Below, piece by piece: positions 1-9,664 of a stretch of 64,000 bases of DNA. This DNA is from Pseudomonas putida (GTDB lineage: Bacteria > Pseudomonadota > Gammaproteobacteria > Pseudomonadales > Pseudomonadaceae): the NCBI RefSeq assembly GCF_002906855.1, contig NZ_MINI01000038.1, positions 310,001 through 374,000 of the forward strand. The letters run 5' to 3'. A program made the position numbers and the translations under genes. How positions within the stretch are numbered: the stretch's first letter is position 1; each line of letters starts with the position of its first letter. The notes under the pieces are model-generated. The model was given only the letters and a program-made list of their open reading frames with translations. It did no database searches and had not been told where the DNA came from.

Positions 1-537
1 ATCCATCCATGCCCGCTCTGGCGGCAGGAAGCCCGGCGACTGCTGGCTGTCACGCCAGTTCTTGATGTCGAGCTTCTGTTGCGCCACGTAGAACGAGCCG
101 CAATAGATGTATTCGCGACGCTTGCGACGCTGCTTGTCCAGGTACTTGGCGAAGTCGTCCATCAACTTGAATTTCTGGTTCAAGTCTTCGTCGCCGTTCA
201 TACCCGAAGGCAGCAGCAGGCTGGCAATACTGACTTTGTCGAAATCTGCTTGCAGATAACGCCCGTAGCGGTCGGCTGTCTCGAAACCCAGGCCGGTGAT
301 GACTGCCTTGGGCTGCATGCGCGAGTACAGTGCCACGCCACCTTGGGCGGGTACCTCCGCGTCGCAGGCATAAAGGAAATAGCCATCGAGCTGGAAAGCT
401 GGGTCGTCGAGTTCAAAGGCCGAGGCGCGGGTATCCTGAAGGCAGATGACGTCGGCATTCTGGGCTTGCAGCCAGCTGAGCAATCCACGCTCGGCTGCAG
501 CCTGAATGCCATTCACGTTCACACTGATGATCCGCAT
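1..537 (-). CDS. crc: Catabolite repression control protein Crc (3' end outside window)
   Basis: The reverse strand reads from an ATG at 537 to the window edge without a stop, giving the first 179 residues of a protein known to be about 259 aa in Pseudomonas. It starts MRIISVNVNG and has the exonuclease III/EEP fold signature NADVICLQDTR near residue 30. Crc is not a nuclease; it helps Hfq bind A-rich CA motifs near ribosome-binding sites and so represses translation of catabolic mRNAs when preferred carbon sources are present. The divergent crc-pyrE arrangement is the conserved Pseudomonas one and separates this protein from the true ExoIII paralogue. The truncation is only due to the window edge. 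Confidence 0.93.
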   Translation of the reverse strand, partial: MRIISVNVNGIQAAAERGLLSWLQAQNADVICLQDTRASAFELDDPAFQLDGYFLYACDAEVPAQGGVALYSRMQPKAVITGLGFETADRYGRYLQADFDKVSIASLLLPSGMNGDEDLNQKFKLMDDFAKYLDKQRRKRREYIYCGSFYVAQQKLDIKNWRDSQQSPGFLPPERAWMD

Positions 538-617
538 AAATGGCCCCAAAAATCTCGTGCGTGTATGATACCCGAGCTCAACCCATTTAGCTAAATCCGT
601 GGTGTCCGGGACCTTAC

Positions 618-1259
618 ATGCAGCCGTATCAGCGCGACTTCATCCGTTTTGCCATCGATCGCGGCGTGCTGCGCTTCGGTGAATTCACCCTGAAATCGGG
701 GCGTACCAGCCCGTATTTCTTCAATGCCGGCCTGTTCAACACCGGTTCCGCCCTTGCGCAACTGGGCCGTTGCTACGCGGCAGCCATCGTCGACAGCAAG
801 ATCCCGTTCGACGTGCTGTTTGGCCCAGCCTACAAGGGTATCCCCCTGGCGGCGGCCACCGCCGTGGCCCTGGCCGATCAGCACCAGCTCGACGTGCCGT
901 GGTGCTTCAACCGCAAGGAAGCCAAGGATCACGGCGAAGGCGGCAGCCTGGTAGGCGCGCCGCTGGCCGGTGACGTGCTGATCATCGACGACGTGATCAC
1001 TGCCGGTACCGCGATTCGCGAAGTGATGCAGATCATCAACGCCCAGCAGGCCAAGGCCGCTGGCGTGCTGATCGCACTGAACCGCGAAGAGCGCGGCAAT
1101 GGCGAGCTGTCGGCGATTCAGGAAGTGGAGCGTGACTTCGGTATTCCTGTAGTCAGCATCGTTTCGCTGACCCAGGTACTGGAGTTCCTGGCGGACGATC
1201 CGCAGCTCAAGCAGCATCTGCCGGCTGTCGAGGCATACCGGGCTCAGTACGGGATCTGA
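618..1259 (+). CDS. pyrE: Orotate phosphoribosyltransferase
   Basis: PyrE joins orotate to PRPP to make orotidine 5'-phosphate, the fifth step of pyrimidine synthesis, in the cytoplasm. The product is 213 aa, the usual length. The PRPP-binding loop [13 protein letters not shown] lies at residues 120-132, and the flexible loop [11 protein letters not shown] at 99-109 holds the catalytic lysine. The gene is transcribed away from crc and ends just before a strong terminator shared with the converging argB gene. The ATG at 618 is the family start ([12 protein letters not shown]); its ribosome-binding site is weak. Confidence 0.97.
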   Translation: MQPYQRDFIRFAIDRGVLRFGEFTLKSGRTSPYFFNAGLFNTGSALAQLGRCYAAAIVDSKIPFDVLFGPAYKGIPLAAATAVALADQHQLDVPWCFNRKEAKDHGEGGSLVGAPLAGDVLIIDDVITAGTAIREVMQIINAQQAKAAGVLIALNREERGNGELSAIQEVERDFGIPVVSIVSLTQVLEFLADDPQLKQHLPAVEAYRAQYGI

Positions 1260-1274
1260 TCCTGGCCCGGTAAC

Positions 1275-1311
1275 GAAAAAAGGCGACCTTCGTGAGAAGG
1301 TCGCCTTTTTT
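1275..1311. terminator. Bidirectional rho-independent terminator between pyrE and argB
   Basis: A long stem is formed by AAGGCGACCTT and its complement around a CGTGAG loop. It is flanked by an A-run on the left and a T-run on the right, so it can end transcription from both converging genes. Confidence 0.93.
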
Positions 1312-1339
1312 GTGACGCCTGTTACGGCCTCTTCGCGGG

Positions 1340-2278
<939 letters not shown>

Positions 2279-3676
2279 TCAGAACGGCAGTTGCAGCTCA
2301 GGGGCAACCCGCAGCAACTGGGCACGGAAAACATCTTTGATACGTTGCAACTCGGCGGCGCTTTCAGCCTCGAAACGCAGCACCAGCACCGGTGTGGTGT
2401 TGGAGGCGCGGACCAGGCCCCAGCCTTTCGGGTAGTCGACCCGCACACCGTCGATGGTGGTCAGGTTGGCTTCGCCCCAGTCGGCGTCGCGTTGCAGTGC
2501 ATCAATGATGCTGAATTTACCCTCGTCGGTCACATCAATATTGATTTCTGGCGTGGAAATATCGTTCGGGAAGGCGGCGAACAGGTCTTCGGCGTTCTGC
2601 GAGGCCTTGCTGAGGATCTCCAGCAGGCGCGCTGCGCTGTAGATGCCGTCGTCGAAACCGTACCAGCGTTCCTTGATGAAGATGTGACCGCTCATCTCGC
2701 CAGCCAGCAGCGAGCCGGTCTGCTTCATCTTCTTCTTGATCAGCGAGTGGCCGGTCTTCCACATCAGGGCGCGGCCACCGTGCTGTTCGATCAGCGGGGT
2801 CAGGCGGCGGGTGCATTTGACGTCGAAGATGATCTCGGCGCCCGGGTTGCGCTCCAGCACGTCGAGGGCAAACAGCATCAGCAGGCGGTCGGGGTAGACG
2901 ATGCTGCCGGTGTTGGTCACCACGCCCACGCGGTCACCGTCGCCGTCGAAGGCCAAGCCGATGTCGGCGCCGGTTTCCTTGACCTTGGCGATCAGGTCTT
3001 CGAGGTTTTCCGGCTTGCCCGGGTCCGGGTGGTGGTTGGGGAAGTTGCCGTCCACTTCGCAGAACAGCGGGATGACTTCGCAGCCCAGGGCTTCGATCAG
3101 CTGCGGCGCCACGACACCGGCGGCGCCATTGCCGCAATCCACTACGACCTTGAGCGTCTTCACAAGCTTCACGTCACCGACGATCTGCTGGAAATAGCGA
3201 TCGAGGATTTCGACCTTCTGCACGCTGCCTTCGCCGCGTGGCACGTCGTTGGTCTTCAGGCGGGTCAGCAGGGCCTGGATCTGCTCGTTCGCCAAGGTGT
3301 CGCCAGCGATGACGATCTTGAAGCCGTTGTAGTCCGACGGGTTGTGGCTGCCGGTGAGCATCACGCCCGACTTGCCGGCCAATACGTTGGCGGCGTAGTA
3401 CAGGGCAGGGGTCGGCACCAGGCCGACGTCGCTGACCTGGCAACCGGCATCGACCAGGCCTTGGATCAACTGCTCGACCAGCATCGGGCCGGACAGGCGG
3501 CCATCACGGCCAACGGAAATCTGTGGTTCGCCCTGGGCGATGGTCTGCGCGCCGATGGCGCGGCCGATCCAGTAGGCGGTTTCGCCGTGCAGGGTCTTGC
3601 CGACCACACCGCGGATGTCATAGGCGCGGAATATGCTTTCCGGCAGTGCCGGGACCAGGTGGGCCATGTCGTTCAT
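2279..3676 (-). CDS. algC: Phosphomannomutase/phosphoglucomutase AlgC
   Basis: AlgC interconverts hexose 1- and 6-phosphates and supplies precursors for alginate, LPS core and rhamnolipid. The phosphoserine loop TGSHNPSDYNG, the metal loop DGDGDRVG and the C-terminal RASNTTPVLVLRFE phosphate-binding segment are all present. I chose the ATG at 3676 (MNDMAHLVPALPESIF) because GGAG lies 9 bases upstream; this gives 465 aa, close to the 463 aa of the P. aeruginosa enzyme. The ATG at 3667 is also possible. It lies between dut and argB in one orientation. Confidence 0.95.
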   Translation of the reverse strand: MNDMAHLVPALPESIFRAYDIRGVVGKTLHGETAYWIGRAIGAQTIAQGEPQISVGRDGRLSGPMLVEQLIQGLVDAGCQVSDVGLVPTPALYYAANVLAGKSGVMLTGSHNPSDYNGFKIVIAGDTLANEQIQALLTRLKTNDVPRGEGSVQKVEILDRYFQQIVGDVKLVKTLKVVVDCGNGAAGVVAPQLIEALGCEVIPLFCEVDGNFPNHHPDPGKPENLEDLIAKVKETGADIGLAFDGDGDRVGVVTNTGSIVYPDRLLMLFALDVLERNPGAEIIFDVKCTRRLTPLIEQHGGRALMWKTGHSLIKKKMKQTGSLLAGEMSGHIFIKERWYGFDDGIYSAARLLEILSKASQNAEDLFAAFPNDISTPEINIDVTDEGKFSIIDALQRDADWGEANLTTIDGVRVDYPKGWGLVRASNTTPVLVLRFEAESAAELQRIKDVFRAQLLRVAPELQLPF

Positions 3677-3788
3677 CTCGGGAAACTCCATTAGTCAAAG
3701 GCTTTTCTGGGCAGGCGCAAACTGAACGCTTGGACGGTGGAATCGCCAGAGAGTTCGCCATCCTTGGCCTGAACGCTTGTTGGTCGAC

Positions 3789-4244
3789 TCAGTGACTGCC
3801 GGAATGGCCGAAGCCGCCTGTGCCACGCTGGCTCTCGTCGAAGCTCTCGACGATGTCGAAATGCGCTTGTACCACCGGCACTAGCACCAACTGAGCGATG
3901 CGCTCGCCGACAGCGATGGTGAACGGCGTGTTGCCACGGTTCCAGCACGACACCATCAGCTCGCCCTGGTAGTCCGAGTCGATCAGGCCGACCAGGTTGC
4001 CAAGCACGATGCCATGCTTGTGGCCCAGGCCCGAGCGCGGCAGGATCATGGCCGCCAGGCCTGGGTCGCCGATGTAGATCGACAGGCCGGTCGGGATCAG
4101 CAGGGTCTGGCCCGGCTCGAGGACGGTGTCCTCTTTCAGCAGGGCGCGCAGGTCGAGGCCGGCGGAACCCGGGGTGGCGTATTGCGGCAGCGGGAATTCG
4201 CTGCCCAGGCGTGGGTCGAGAATCTTGGCTTGAAGAGCGTGCAT
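3789..4244 (-). CDS. dut: Deoxyuridine 5'-triphosphate nucleotidohydrolase (dUTPase)
   Basis: Dut splits dUTP into dUMP and pyrophosphate, which keeps uracil out of DNA and feeds thymidylate synthesis. The trimeric family's motifs appear in order: [45 protein letters not shown] and the C-terminal [10 protein letters not shown] arm that closes over a neighbouring active site. At 151 aa the length is standard. The start codon lies only 5 bp after the coaBC stop, so the two are probably translated from one mRNA. Confidence 0.97.
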   Translation of the reverse strand: MHALQAKILDPRLGSEFPLPQYATPGSAGLDLRALLKEDTVLEPGQTLLIPTGLSIYIGDPGLAAMILPRSGLGHKHGIVLGNLVGLIDSDYQGELMVSCWNRGNTPFTIAVGERIAQLVLVPVVQAHFDIVESFDESQRGTGGFGHSGSH

Positions 4245-4249
4245 GTAAC

Positions 4250-5461
4250 TTATTGAACCTGATTGAGCCGTTCGGCGATGAAGGCGACCAGTTGCCGGGC
4301 GATCTTGCCTTTGCTGGTCTGCGCGAAGAGGGTCTGGTGCTGCTGGCGGTCGATCACGGTCAGGGCATTTTCCTCGCTGTTGAAGCCGATGCTGGGGTTG
4401 GCCACATCATTGGCGACGATCAGGTCGAGGTTCTTGTCCTTGAGCTTGCGCGTGGCGTAATCGAGCAAGTGTTCGGTCTCGGCGGCGAAGCCGACGCTGA
4501 ACGGGCGGTCGGCACGGCCAGCGATGGTGGCAAGAATATCGGGATTGCGCACCATCTGCAGCAGCATGCCGTCGCCGGTCGTAGGATCTTTCTTGAGCTT
4601 TTGCGGGGCAACCACCTCTGGGCGGTAGTCTGCGACCGCCGCGGACGCGATGAACAGGTCGCACGGCATGGCGGCTTCACAGGCTGTGAGCATGTCCCGC
4701 GCGCTGACCACGTCGATACGCTGAACGCGGTCGGGGGTCTGCAGGTGTACAGGGCCGGTGACGAGGGTCACCCGAGCACCGGCTTCGGCGGCCGCTTCGG
4801 CCAGGGCGAAGCCCATCTTGCCGGAGCTATGATTGGTGATGTAGCGCACCGGGTCGATGTTTTCCTGGGTCGGGCCGGCGGTGATCAGCACATGCTTGCC
4901 GGTCAGCGCCTGGCGCTTGAAGCTTTCTGCGGCGCACCAGGCCAGGTCGGTGGCTTCGAGCATGCGGCCCAGGCCCACGTCGCCACAGGCCTGGCTGCCC
5001 GAGGCCGGGCCGAAGACCTGGATGCCACGGCGCTTGAGCAGTTCGAGGTTGTCTTGCGTGGCCGGGTCGCGCCACATCGCCTGGTTCATCGCCGGGGCCA
5101 CGGCCACGGTGGCGTCGGTGGCCAGCACCAGAGTGGTCAGCAGATCGTCGGCCATGCCTTGGGCCATGCGCGCCATGAGGTCGGCGGTGGCCGGTGCGAT
5201 CAGCACCAGGTCGGCCCACTTGGCCAGTTCGATGTGGCCCATGGCCGCTTCGGCGGCAGGGTCGAGCAGATCCATGTGCACCGGGTGGCCGGACAGCGCC
5301 TGCAGGGTCAGCGGGGTGATGAATTCGGCACCACCGCGGGTCATGACGACGCGCACCTGCGCGCCGTGCTCCAGGAGTCGGCGAATCAGTTCGGCACTTT
5401 TGTAGGCGGCAATGCCACCTCCGACGCCGAGAACGATGCGCTTGCGATACAGCCGCTGCAT
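4250..5461 (-). CDS. coaBC: Bifunctional phosphopantothenoylcysteine decarboxylase / phosphopantothenate-cysteine ligase
   Basis: CoaBC carries out two consecutive steps of coenzyme A synthesis. The N-terminal flavin-dependent decarboxylase (roughly residues 1-190) shows [10 protein letters not shown] and APAMNQAMW. The C-terminal CTP-dependent ligase shows [24 protein letters not shown]. The start [12 protein letters not shown] at 5461 has AAGG 7 bases upstream and matches the Pseudomonas orthologue; a longer reading to 5551 adds 30 residues without family support. Product 403 aa. It heads the run that continues with dut. Confidence 0.96.
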   Translation of the reverse strand: MQRLYRKRIVLGVGGGIAAYKSAELIRRLLEHGAQVRVVMTRGGAEFITPLTLQALSGHPVHMDLLDPAAEAAMGHIELAKWADLVLIAPATADLMARMAQGMADDLLTTLVLATDATVAVAPAMNQAMWRDPATQDNLELLKRRGIQVFGPASGSQACGDVGLGRMLEATDLAWCAAESFKRQALTGKHVLITAGPTQENIDPVRYITNHSSGKMGFALAEAAAEAGARVTLVTGPVHLQTPDRVQRIDVVSARDMLTACEAAMPCDLFIASAAVADYRPEVVAPQKLKKDPTTGDGMLLQMVRNPDILATIAGRADRPFSVGFAAETEHLLDYATRKLKDKNLDLIVANDVANPSIGFNSEENALTVIDRQQHQTLFAQTSKGKIARQLVAFIAERLNQVQ

Positions 5462-5589
5462 AGGCTTGCCTTTTTCCAGTGAGAGCGGGCGGCGACGTTT
5501 GAAAATGCCTGCGGCAGAACGTCGCATGTACGAGGCGAAATAGATTAACACAGGGCCGAAACGGGCCGCAGCAAGGGCAGGGAGCGGGG

Positions 5590-6270
5590 ATGAATATCAG
5601 GGAGTGGCCGGCTGCAGAGCGGCCGAGGGAGAAGTTGTTGGAGCGCGGGGCGTCGGTGCTGTCGGATGCCGAATTGTTGGCCGTATTGCTGGGCTCGGGG
5701 GTTGCCGGGCGCAATGTGCTGGATCTGGCTCGAGGGATTTTGCTGCGCTTTGGCGGGCTTAGGCAGTTTCTTGAGGCAGACCGTGAGGCCGTGCTTCTCG
5801 AGCCAGGGCTGGGGCCGGTGAAATATGCGCAGCTGCAGGCCTTGCTTGAGATCGGCAGGCGTTATCTGGACGAGTCCATCGAGCGCAAGCCGGTTCTGGA
5901 GAGTCCGGCGTCAGTTCGGCGTTACCTGAAGTCCATGCTGCGTCATGAGTCCAGTGAGGTGTTTGGCTGCCTGTTTCTAGATTCCAAGCACCGGCCGCTA
6001 GCGTTCGAGATCCTGTTCAGGGGCACGATAGACCGGGCGAGCGTCTACCCGCGAGAAGTGGTGCGGCGGGCGCTGCAACACAATGCGGCGGCGCTGATCC
6101 TGTGTCACAACCATCCTTCGGGCAACAGCGAGCCGAGTCAGGATGATGTGCACCTGACACTGTCGCTGAGGCGGGGGTTGGGGTTGATTGATGTACGGGT
6201 GCTGGACCATATCATCATTGGCGACGGTGAGCCGCTGTCGATGGTCGAGCAGGGGTGGATTGTGGCTTAG
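5590..6270 (+). CDS. radC: RadC family protein (JAB/MPN metalloprotease-like domain)
   Basis: The 226 aa product has an N-terminal helix-hairpin-helix region ([10 protein letters not shown] onward) and a C-terminal JAMM-type motif, [14 protein letters not shown], with the two histidines and the aspartate expected to bind zinc. Its role is unsettled: the old link to DNA repair has been questioned, and the enzymatic activity is unknown. It is divergent from coaBC, with a GGGAG-like site before the ATG. Followed by a REP/IS-remnant region. Confidence 0.93.
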   Translation: MNIREWPAAERPREKLLERGASVLSDAELLAVLLGSGVAGRNVLDLARGILLRFGGLRQFLEADREAVLLEPGLGPVKYAQLQALLEIGRRYLDESIERKPVLESPASVRRYLKSMLRHESSEVFGCLFLDSKHRPLAFEILFRGTIDRASVYPREVVRRALQHNAAALILCHNHPSGNSEPSQDDVHLTLSLRRGLGLIDVRVLDHIIIGDGEPLSMVEQGWIVA

Positions 6271-6287
6271 AACCTTCTACAGCCTGT

Positions 6288-6321
6288 GCCGGCCTCTTCG
6301 CGGGTCAAGCCCGCTCCTACA
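6288..6321. repeat. REP element, left half of an inverted pair
   Basis: The P. putida-type REP core (CTCTTCGCGGGTCAAGCCCGCTCC) reads on the + strand. Its inverted partner is at 6544-6575; the pair has been split by the IS remnant at 6325-6529. Confidence 0.85.
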
Positions 6322-6324
6322 AGT

Positions 6325-6529
6325 TGAACTGCGCCCCATTTGTTGGACAGTCTGTGATTAGGCTGCTGCAGCCTGACTCCTGTATGCCACGGGAGTCAGG
6401 CCGCCCAGCCCCATCTTGATTCGATCCAGAAAGGCATGGATGGCTGAAAGTTTGAACTGCTTGGTGTGCTTGCTCACGTAAAACGCCCCTGAGGTTGGAT
6501 TTTTTGTCCAACATCAGGGGCGCAGTTCA
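6325..6529 (-). mobile_element. MITE-like internally deleted IS3-family element (about 205 bp)
   Basis: Both ends carry the inverted repeat TGAACTGCGCCCC followed by a TGTTGGACA box. A 3-bp duplication, AGT, flanks the element (6322-6324 and 6530-6532). On the minus strand a single small frame (GTG at 6477 to TAA at 6358, 39 aa) joins an OrfA-like N-terminus (SKHTKQFKLSAI) directly to an OrfB-like C-terminus (MGLGGLTPVAYRSQAA). Nearly all of the transposase, including the catalytic core, is therefore missing. The terminus near 6483-6521 can fold into a hairpin. It cannot move on its own but could be mobilised by a full-length relative. Confidence 0.85.
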
Positions 6530-6543
6530 AGTGCCGCGATTCC

Positions 6544-6575
6544 TGTAGGAGCGGGCTTGTCCCGCGAAAGGGCCG
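6544..6575. repeat. REP element, right half of an inverted pair
   Basis: This is the inverted copy (TGTAGGAGCGGGCTTGTCCC, then GCGAA) of the REP at 6288-6321. Without the IS remnant the two would form a normal close REP doublet like that at 28927-29005. Confidence 0.85.
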
Positions 6576-6583
6576 GTGCAGGT

Positions 6584-8173
6584 TTAGCGAGTAGCCGAGA
6601 CCTTGCTGAAGTCCAGCCGCCCGAACGGGCTCACCTGATACCCCTCGACCCCTTGGCGCAACAGCGTCGCCGCCGTCGGATGCGCCAGCGGCACCCACAG
6701 CGCCTGCTGCTGAATCAGGGTTTGTGCCTGCTGGTACAGCCGGCTGCGCACGCTCTGGTCAGTGGTGGTGCGCCCGGCACTGATCAGCTGGTCCAGGCGG
6801 TCATCGCAGAACCGTGCGAAGTTGGTCCCCGACTTTACCGCCGCGCAGGAAAACTGCGGGCTGAGGAAATTGTCCGGATCGCCGTTGTCACCGGCCCAGC
6901 CCATGAACAGCAGGTCATGCTCACCCGCCTTGGCCCGGCGGATCAGCTCGCCCCACTCGATCACGCGGATTTCCGCCTTGATGCCGATCTTCGCCAGGTC
7001 GGCCTGAAGCATCTGTGCCCCCAGGCTCGGATTGGGGTTGAGCAGGCTACCCGACGGACGGGTCCAGATGGTCGTGCTGAAACCATCGGCCAGGCCTGCC
7101 TTGGCCAGTAATGCCTTGGCCTTGGTCAGGTCCAGCGGGTAGCCGGGCAAGTCCTTGGCGTAGCTCCAGGTGGTGGGCGGGTAGGGGCCGTTGGCGGCGG
7201 TGGCGGTGTCTTCGAACACTGCCTTGAGGTAGGCCTGCTTGTCGAAGGCCAGGTTGATCGCCTGGCGTACTTCAGGCTTGTCCAGCGGCGCGTGTTCGCT
7301 GTTGATGGCGACAAAGGCGGTCATGAACGCCGGCGTGGTGGCGACCTTGAGATTTCCGTCCTTGCCGGCTTCCGTGATGTCCACCGGCTTGGGCGACAGG
7401 GCCACCTGGCATTCGTTGCGCTTGAGCTTCTGCAGGCGCACGTTGGCGTCGGTAGTGATGGCGAAGATCAGCGGGTCGACCGCAGGCTTGCCGTCGAAGT
7501 AATCCGGGTTGGCGCGATATCGCACCACTGCGTCTTTCTGGAAGCGCTGGAAGACGAACGGACCGGTGCCGATAGGCTGGCTGTTGAGCTTCTCCGGGGT
7601 GCCGTCCTTCATCAGCTTGTCGGCATACTCGGCCGAGTAGATCGAGGCAAAGCCCATACTCAGGGTGGCCAGGAAGGTGGCATCGGCGTGGGTCAGGGTG
7701 AAGCGCACGGAGTTCGGCTCGGGCGCCTCGATAGTCTTTATCAAGCTGCCCAGTTGCAGCGACTGGGCATGCGGGTAACCGCCCGGCGCGGTCTTGTGCC
7801 AGGCGTGGGCGGGGTAGAGCATGCGCTGGAAACTGAACAGCACGTCGTCGGCGTTCAGTTCGCGGGTGGGTTTGAAGTACGGCGTGGTATGGAACTTCAC
7901 CCCGTCGCGCAGCTTGAAGTCGTACGTCAGGCCATCGGCCGACACCGTCCAGCTCTGTGCCAGGCTGGGCACCACCTTGCCCTGGCCCACGTCAAACTCG
8001 ACCAGGCGGTTCATCAGCACGTCGGCCGAGGCGTTGGTGGTGGTCAGCGAGTTGTACTGGACCACGTCGAAGCCTTCAGGGCTGGCCTCGGTGCAGATGC
8101 TCAGCGGCGTGGCCTGGGCAACGCCCGCGGCGATCAGGGAGGTGAACAATAAGGAAAGGGCGGCAGCACGCAT
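6584..8173 (-). CDS. ABC transporter substrate-binding protein, family 5 (DppA-like peptide binding)
   Basis: The 529 aa product starts with a Sec signal peptide (MRAAALSLLFTSLIAAGVAQA, then TPLSICTEASPEGFD). It continues as a family-5 periplasmic binding protein with the usual segments YDFKLRDGVKFHTT, NSQPIGTGPFVF and ARRAKAGEHDLLFMGWAGDNGDPDNF. The family binds di- or oligopeptides and hands them to an ABC permease; the ATRY-less C-terminus and sequence resemble DppA and SbmA-type peptide binders. No permease or ATPase genes are adjacent, so it is an orphan receptor that must share a transporter encoded elsewhere or act as a sensor. Confidence 0.88.
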   Translation of the reverse strand: MRAAALSLLFTSLIAAGVAQATPLSICTEASPEGFDVVQYNSLTTTNASADVLMNRLVEFDVGQGKVVPSLAQSWTVSADGLTYDFKLRDGVKFHTTPYFKPTRELNADDVLFSFQRMLYPAHAWHKTAPGGYPHAQSLQLGSLIKTIEAPEPNSVRFTLTHADATFLATLSMGFASIYSAEYADKLMKDGTPEKLNSQPIGTGPFVFQRFQKDAVVRYRANPDYFDGKPAVDPLIFAITTDANVRLQKLKRNECQVALSPKPVDITEAGKDGNLKVATTPAFMTAFVAINSEHAPLDKPEVRQAINLAFDKQAYLKAVFEDTATAANGPYPPTTWSYAKDLPGYPLDLTKAKALLAKAGLADGFSTTIWTRPSGSLLNPNPSLGAQMLQADLAKIGIKAEIRVIEWGELIRRAKAGEHDLLFMGWAGDNGDPDNFLSPQFSCAAVKSGTNFARFCDDRLDQLISAGRTTTDQSVRSRLYQQAQTLIQQQALWVPLAHPTAATLLRQGVEGYQVSPFGRLDFSKVSATR

Positions 8174-8358
8174 CGTGGCTCCTTGGCTGGTCAGTGGCCC
8201 ATCTGCCGGCGCAGTCTGGAAAAGTCCTACCCTAGTGCGCGTTTTCGGAAATGACCACCTTCTTTTTCAGTCGCTTGGCGACGAGCGGTCGACAGCGCGG
8301 CGGGCGAGTCGCTATGCTGCTCGCGCGCTATTTGCAGCACACGAATGCTCATCTTCTG

Positions 8359-8387
8359 TTGTTGCGGCGTAGTCTTTCTGGTATAAA
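8359..8387 (+). promoter_or_regulatory. Probable sigma-70 promoter of rpmB-rpmG
   Basis: TTGTTG (8359-8364) and TATAAA (8382-8387) are separated by 17 bp. They lie about 150 bp before rpmB, which leaves a long leader. Confidence 0.6.
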
Positions 8388-8490
8388 GCAGCGCTCTTTT
8401 CTAGGGGCTCGGCCTGTCGCATCAGCGGATCCGGTCGATAAGACCTCCAGAATCACGGCGCCTGGCGCCAAAGACTGAGAGATTAAGCGG

Positions 8491-8514
8491 CCAACCCATG
8501 CCGGGTTGGGCATG
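8491..8514 (+). promoter_or_regulatory. Leader with two mutually exclusive hairpins before rpmB
   Basis: CCAACCC (8491-8497) can pair with GGGTTGG (8503-8509), or CATGCC (8497-8502) can pair with GGCATG (8509-8514). Both cannot form together. The structure sits just before the ribosome-binding site of rpmB, so it may regulate translation; this is inferred from sequence only. Confidence 0.4.
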
Positions 8515-8534
8515 TGGTTTTAGAGGGCTGAGTC

Positions 8535-8771
8535 ATGTCGAGAGTCTGTCAAGTTACTGGTAAGGGTCCAGTAACCGGGAACAACATTTCCCACGCAAAC
8601 AACAAAACCCGTCGTCGTTTCCTGCCGAACCTGCAGCACCACCGTTTCTGGGTTGAATCCGAGAAGCGTTTCGTGCGTCTGCGCGTATCCGCCAAAGGCA
8701 TGCGTATCATCGACAAGCGCGGCATCGACGCCGTTCTGGTTGATATCCGTAAAGCTGGCGCCAAGGTTTAA
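8535..8771 (+). CDS. rpmB: 50S ribosomal protein L28
   Basis: The 78 aa protein has the L28 signature: [28 protein letters not shown] followed by the basic [30 protein letters not shown] block, given here only in part by name. It is part of the large ribosomal subunit. A GAGGG sits upstream of the ATG. rpmG starts 11 bp after its stop, the common two-gene arrangement in proteobacteria. Confidence 0.98.
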   Translation: MSRVCQVTGKGPVTGNNISHANNKTRRRFLPNLQHHRFWVESEKRFVRLRVSAKGMRIIDKRGIDAVLVDIRKAGAKV

Positions 8772-8782
8772 GGGAGAACATC

Positions 8783-8938
8783 ATGCGTGAATTGATCCGT
8801 CTGGTTTCGAGTGCCGGTACCGGCCACTTCTACACCACCGACAAGAACAAGCGCACCACCCCGGACAAAATCGAGATCAAGAAATACGATCCGGTTGTTC
8901 GCAAGCACGTGGTGTACAAGGAAGCCAAGATCAAGTAA
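8783..8938 (+). CDS. rpmG: 50S ribosomal protein L33
   Basis: A short frame of 51 aa starts with [19 protein letters not shown] and ends [11 protein letters not shown], the standard L33 pattern. It lacks the zinc-binding cysteine pairs found in some L33 forms (no cysteine at all), so it is the zinc-independent type. The ribosome-binding site is AGGGAG before the ATG. It is co-transcribed with rpmB and followed by a strong terminator. Confidence 0.97.
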   Translation: MRELIRLVSSAGTGHFYTTDKNKRTTPDKIEIKKYDPVVRKHVVYKEAKIK

Positions 8939-8953
8939 TTGATCGGCGACCTG

Positions 8954-8989
8954 AAAAAAACCCGCATCCGAAAGGACGCGGGTTTTTTT
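8954..8989 (+). terminator. Rho-independent terminator after rpmG
   Basis: ACCCGCATCC and GGACGCGGGT form a stem with a GAAA loop and one A/C mismatch. A-run and T-run flanks would let it work in both directions. Confidence 0.92.
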
Positions 8990-9004
8990 ATGCCTGCGGC
9001 AAGA

Positions 9005-9208
9005 TCAATTGAAGCTGAAGCCCTGGATCAGCTGGTTGGCATCGGTGCGGATGTGAATCCGGTTGATGTCGTATTCTTTTGTACTCATTTCGTTAGGCCC
9101 TACGACGCGAGGGCGGCCAGTGATTTCGGTGATGGTGCTTTTCACCGACGGCTCGTAGGGCGTACCGACCAGGTGGGAGAGAGCTTGCAACACTTCGTCG
9201 TTGTTCAT
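9005..9208 (-). CDS. Small protein resembling the peptidase inhibitor I78 family
   Basis: This 67 aa frame has a good ribosome-binding site (AGGAAG) before its ATG, which supports it as a real gene. The C-terminal half, with RPRVVGPNEMSTKEYDINR then IHIRTDANQLIQGFSFN, resembles the I78 inhibitor pattern in which a loop precedes a D-x-x-R-x-x-x-x-x-D turn. There is no signal peptide, whereas many I78 members are secreted, so any inhibitor role would be cytoplasmic. The assignment is by pattern only; it may simply be an uncharacterised conserved pseudomonad protein. Confidence 0.6.
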   Translation of the reverse strand: MNNDEVLQALSHLVGTPYEPSVKSTITEITGRPRVVGPNEMSTKEYDINRIHIRTDANQLIQGFSFN

Positions 9209-9291
9209 GATGAGCTTCCTTTTGCGTGAGAATGGCCCGATGCGGGCGGGATCATCCTCACGCAGCCGATGAAGGCGTCGGCGTTACATAA

Positions 9292-9651
9292 TTACTTCTG
9301 CTCGAACATCACATAGATCTTGCGGCAAGGCTCCAGCACTTCCCAGGTGCCCTTGAAGCCTGCCGGGATGACAAACCGATCACCGGCACGCAGGGTCTTG
9401 GCCCCACCTTCCTGGTCGCGCAGCACCGACACACCCTGCACGATCTCGCAATATTCATGCTCGGTGTAGCTCACCGTCCATTGCCCCACCTCACCTTCCC
9501 AGACACCTGCGGCAAACTGCCCGCATGGGCTGGAATAGTGGTTGTAGACAGCCTGGTCCGGCTCGCCCTTGAGAATTTTTTCCGCCGCAGGGCGGTAGCG
9601 TTCGGCCTCGGTGAGAACCTGGGCGAAGTCGATGATGCTGTCGATGCTCAT
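9292..9651 (-). CDS. Small cupin-domain protein (DUF861/EutQ-like)
   Basis: The 119 aa product contains a single RmlC-like cupin barrel: GVWEGEVGQWTVSYTEHEYCEIVQG, then LRAGDRFVIPAGFKGTWEVLEP, the usual ending of the DUF861 family. The ATG at 9651 is preceded by AGGAG with 8-base spacing. Such cupins often accompany amine or aldehyde metabolism, and kauB starts nearby in the opposite direction. A perfect A-rich motif (AACAACAA) immediately before the ribosome-binding site suggests Hfq/Crc control. No specific reaction can be assigned. Confidence 0.85.
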   Translation of the reverse strand: MSIDSIIDFAQVLTEAERYRPAAEKILKGEPDQAVYNHYSSPCGQFAAGVWEGEVGQWTVSYTEHEYCEIVQGVSVLRDQEGGAKTLRAGDRFVIPAGFKGTWEVLEPCRKIYVMFEQK

Positions 9652-9664
9652 GGTGCGGCTCCTT

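Larger units (their letters stand above)
8174..8534. other. Intergenic region holding the rpmB promoter and leader
   Basis: These 361 bp separate the leftward binding-protein gene from rightward rpmB. I see a sigma-70-type promoter at 8359-8387 and a leader hairpin region at 8491-8514. No convincing coding sequence was found; the open frames here lack ribosome-binding sites. Confidence 0.7.

Noticed and set aside
8251..8478. 75-codon open frame in the rpmB promoter region
   Set aside because: It overlaps the -35/-10 elements of the rpmB promoter and has no ribosome-binding site.
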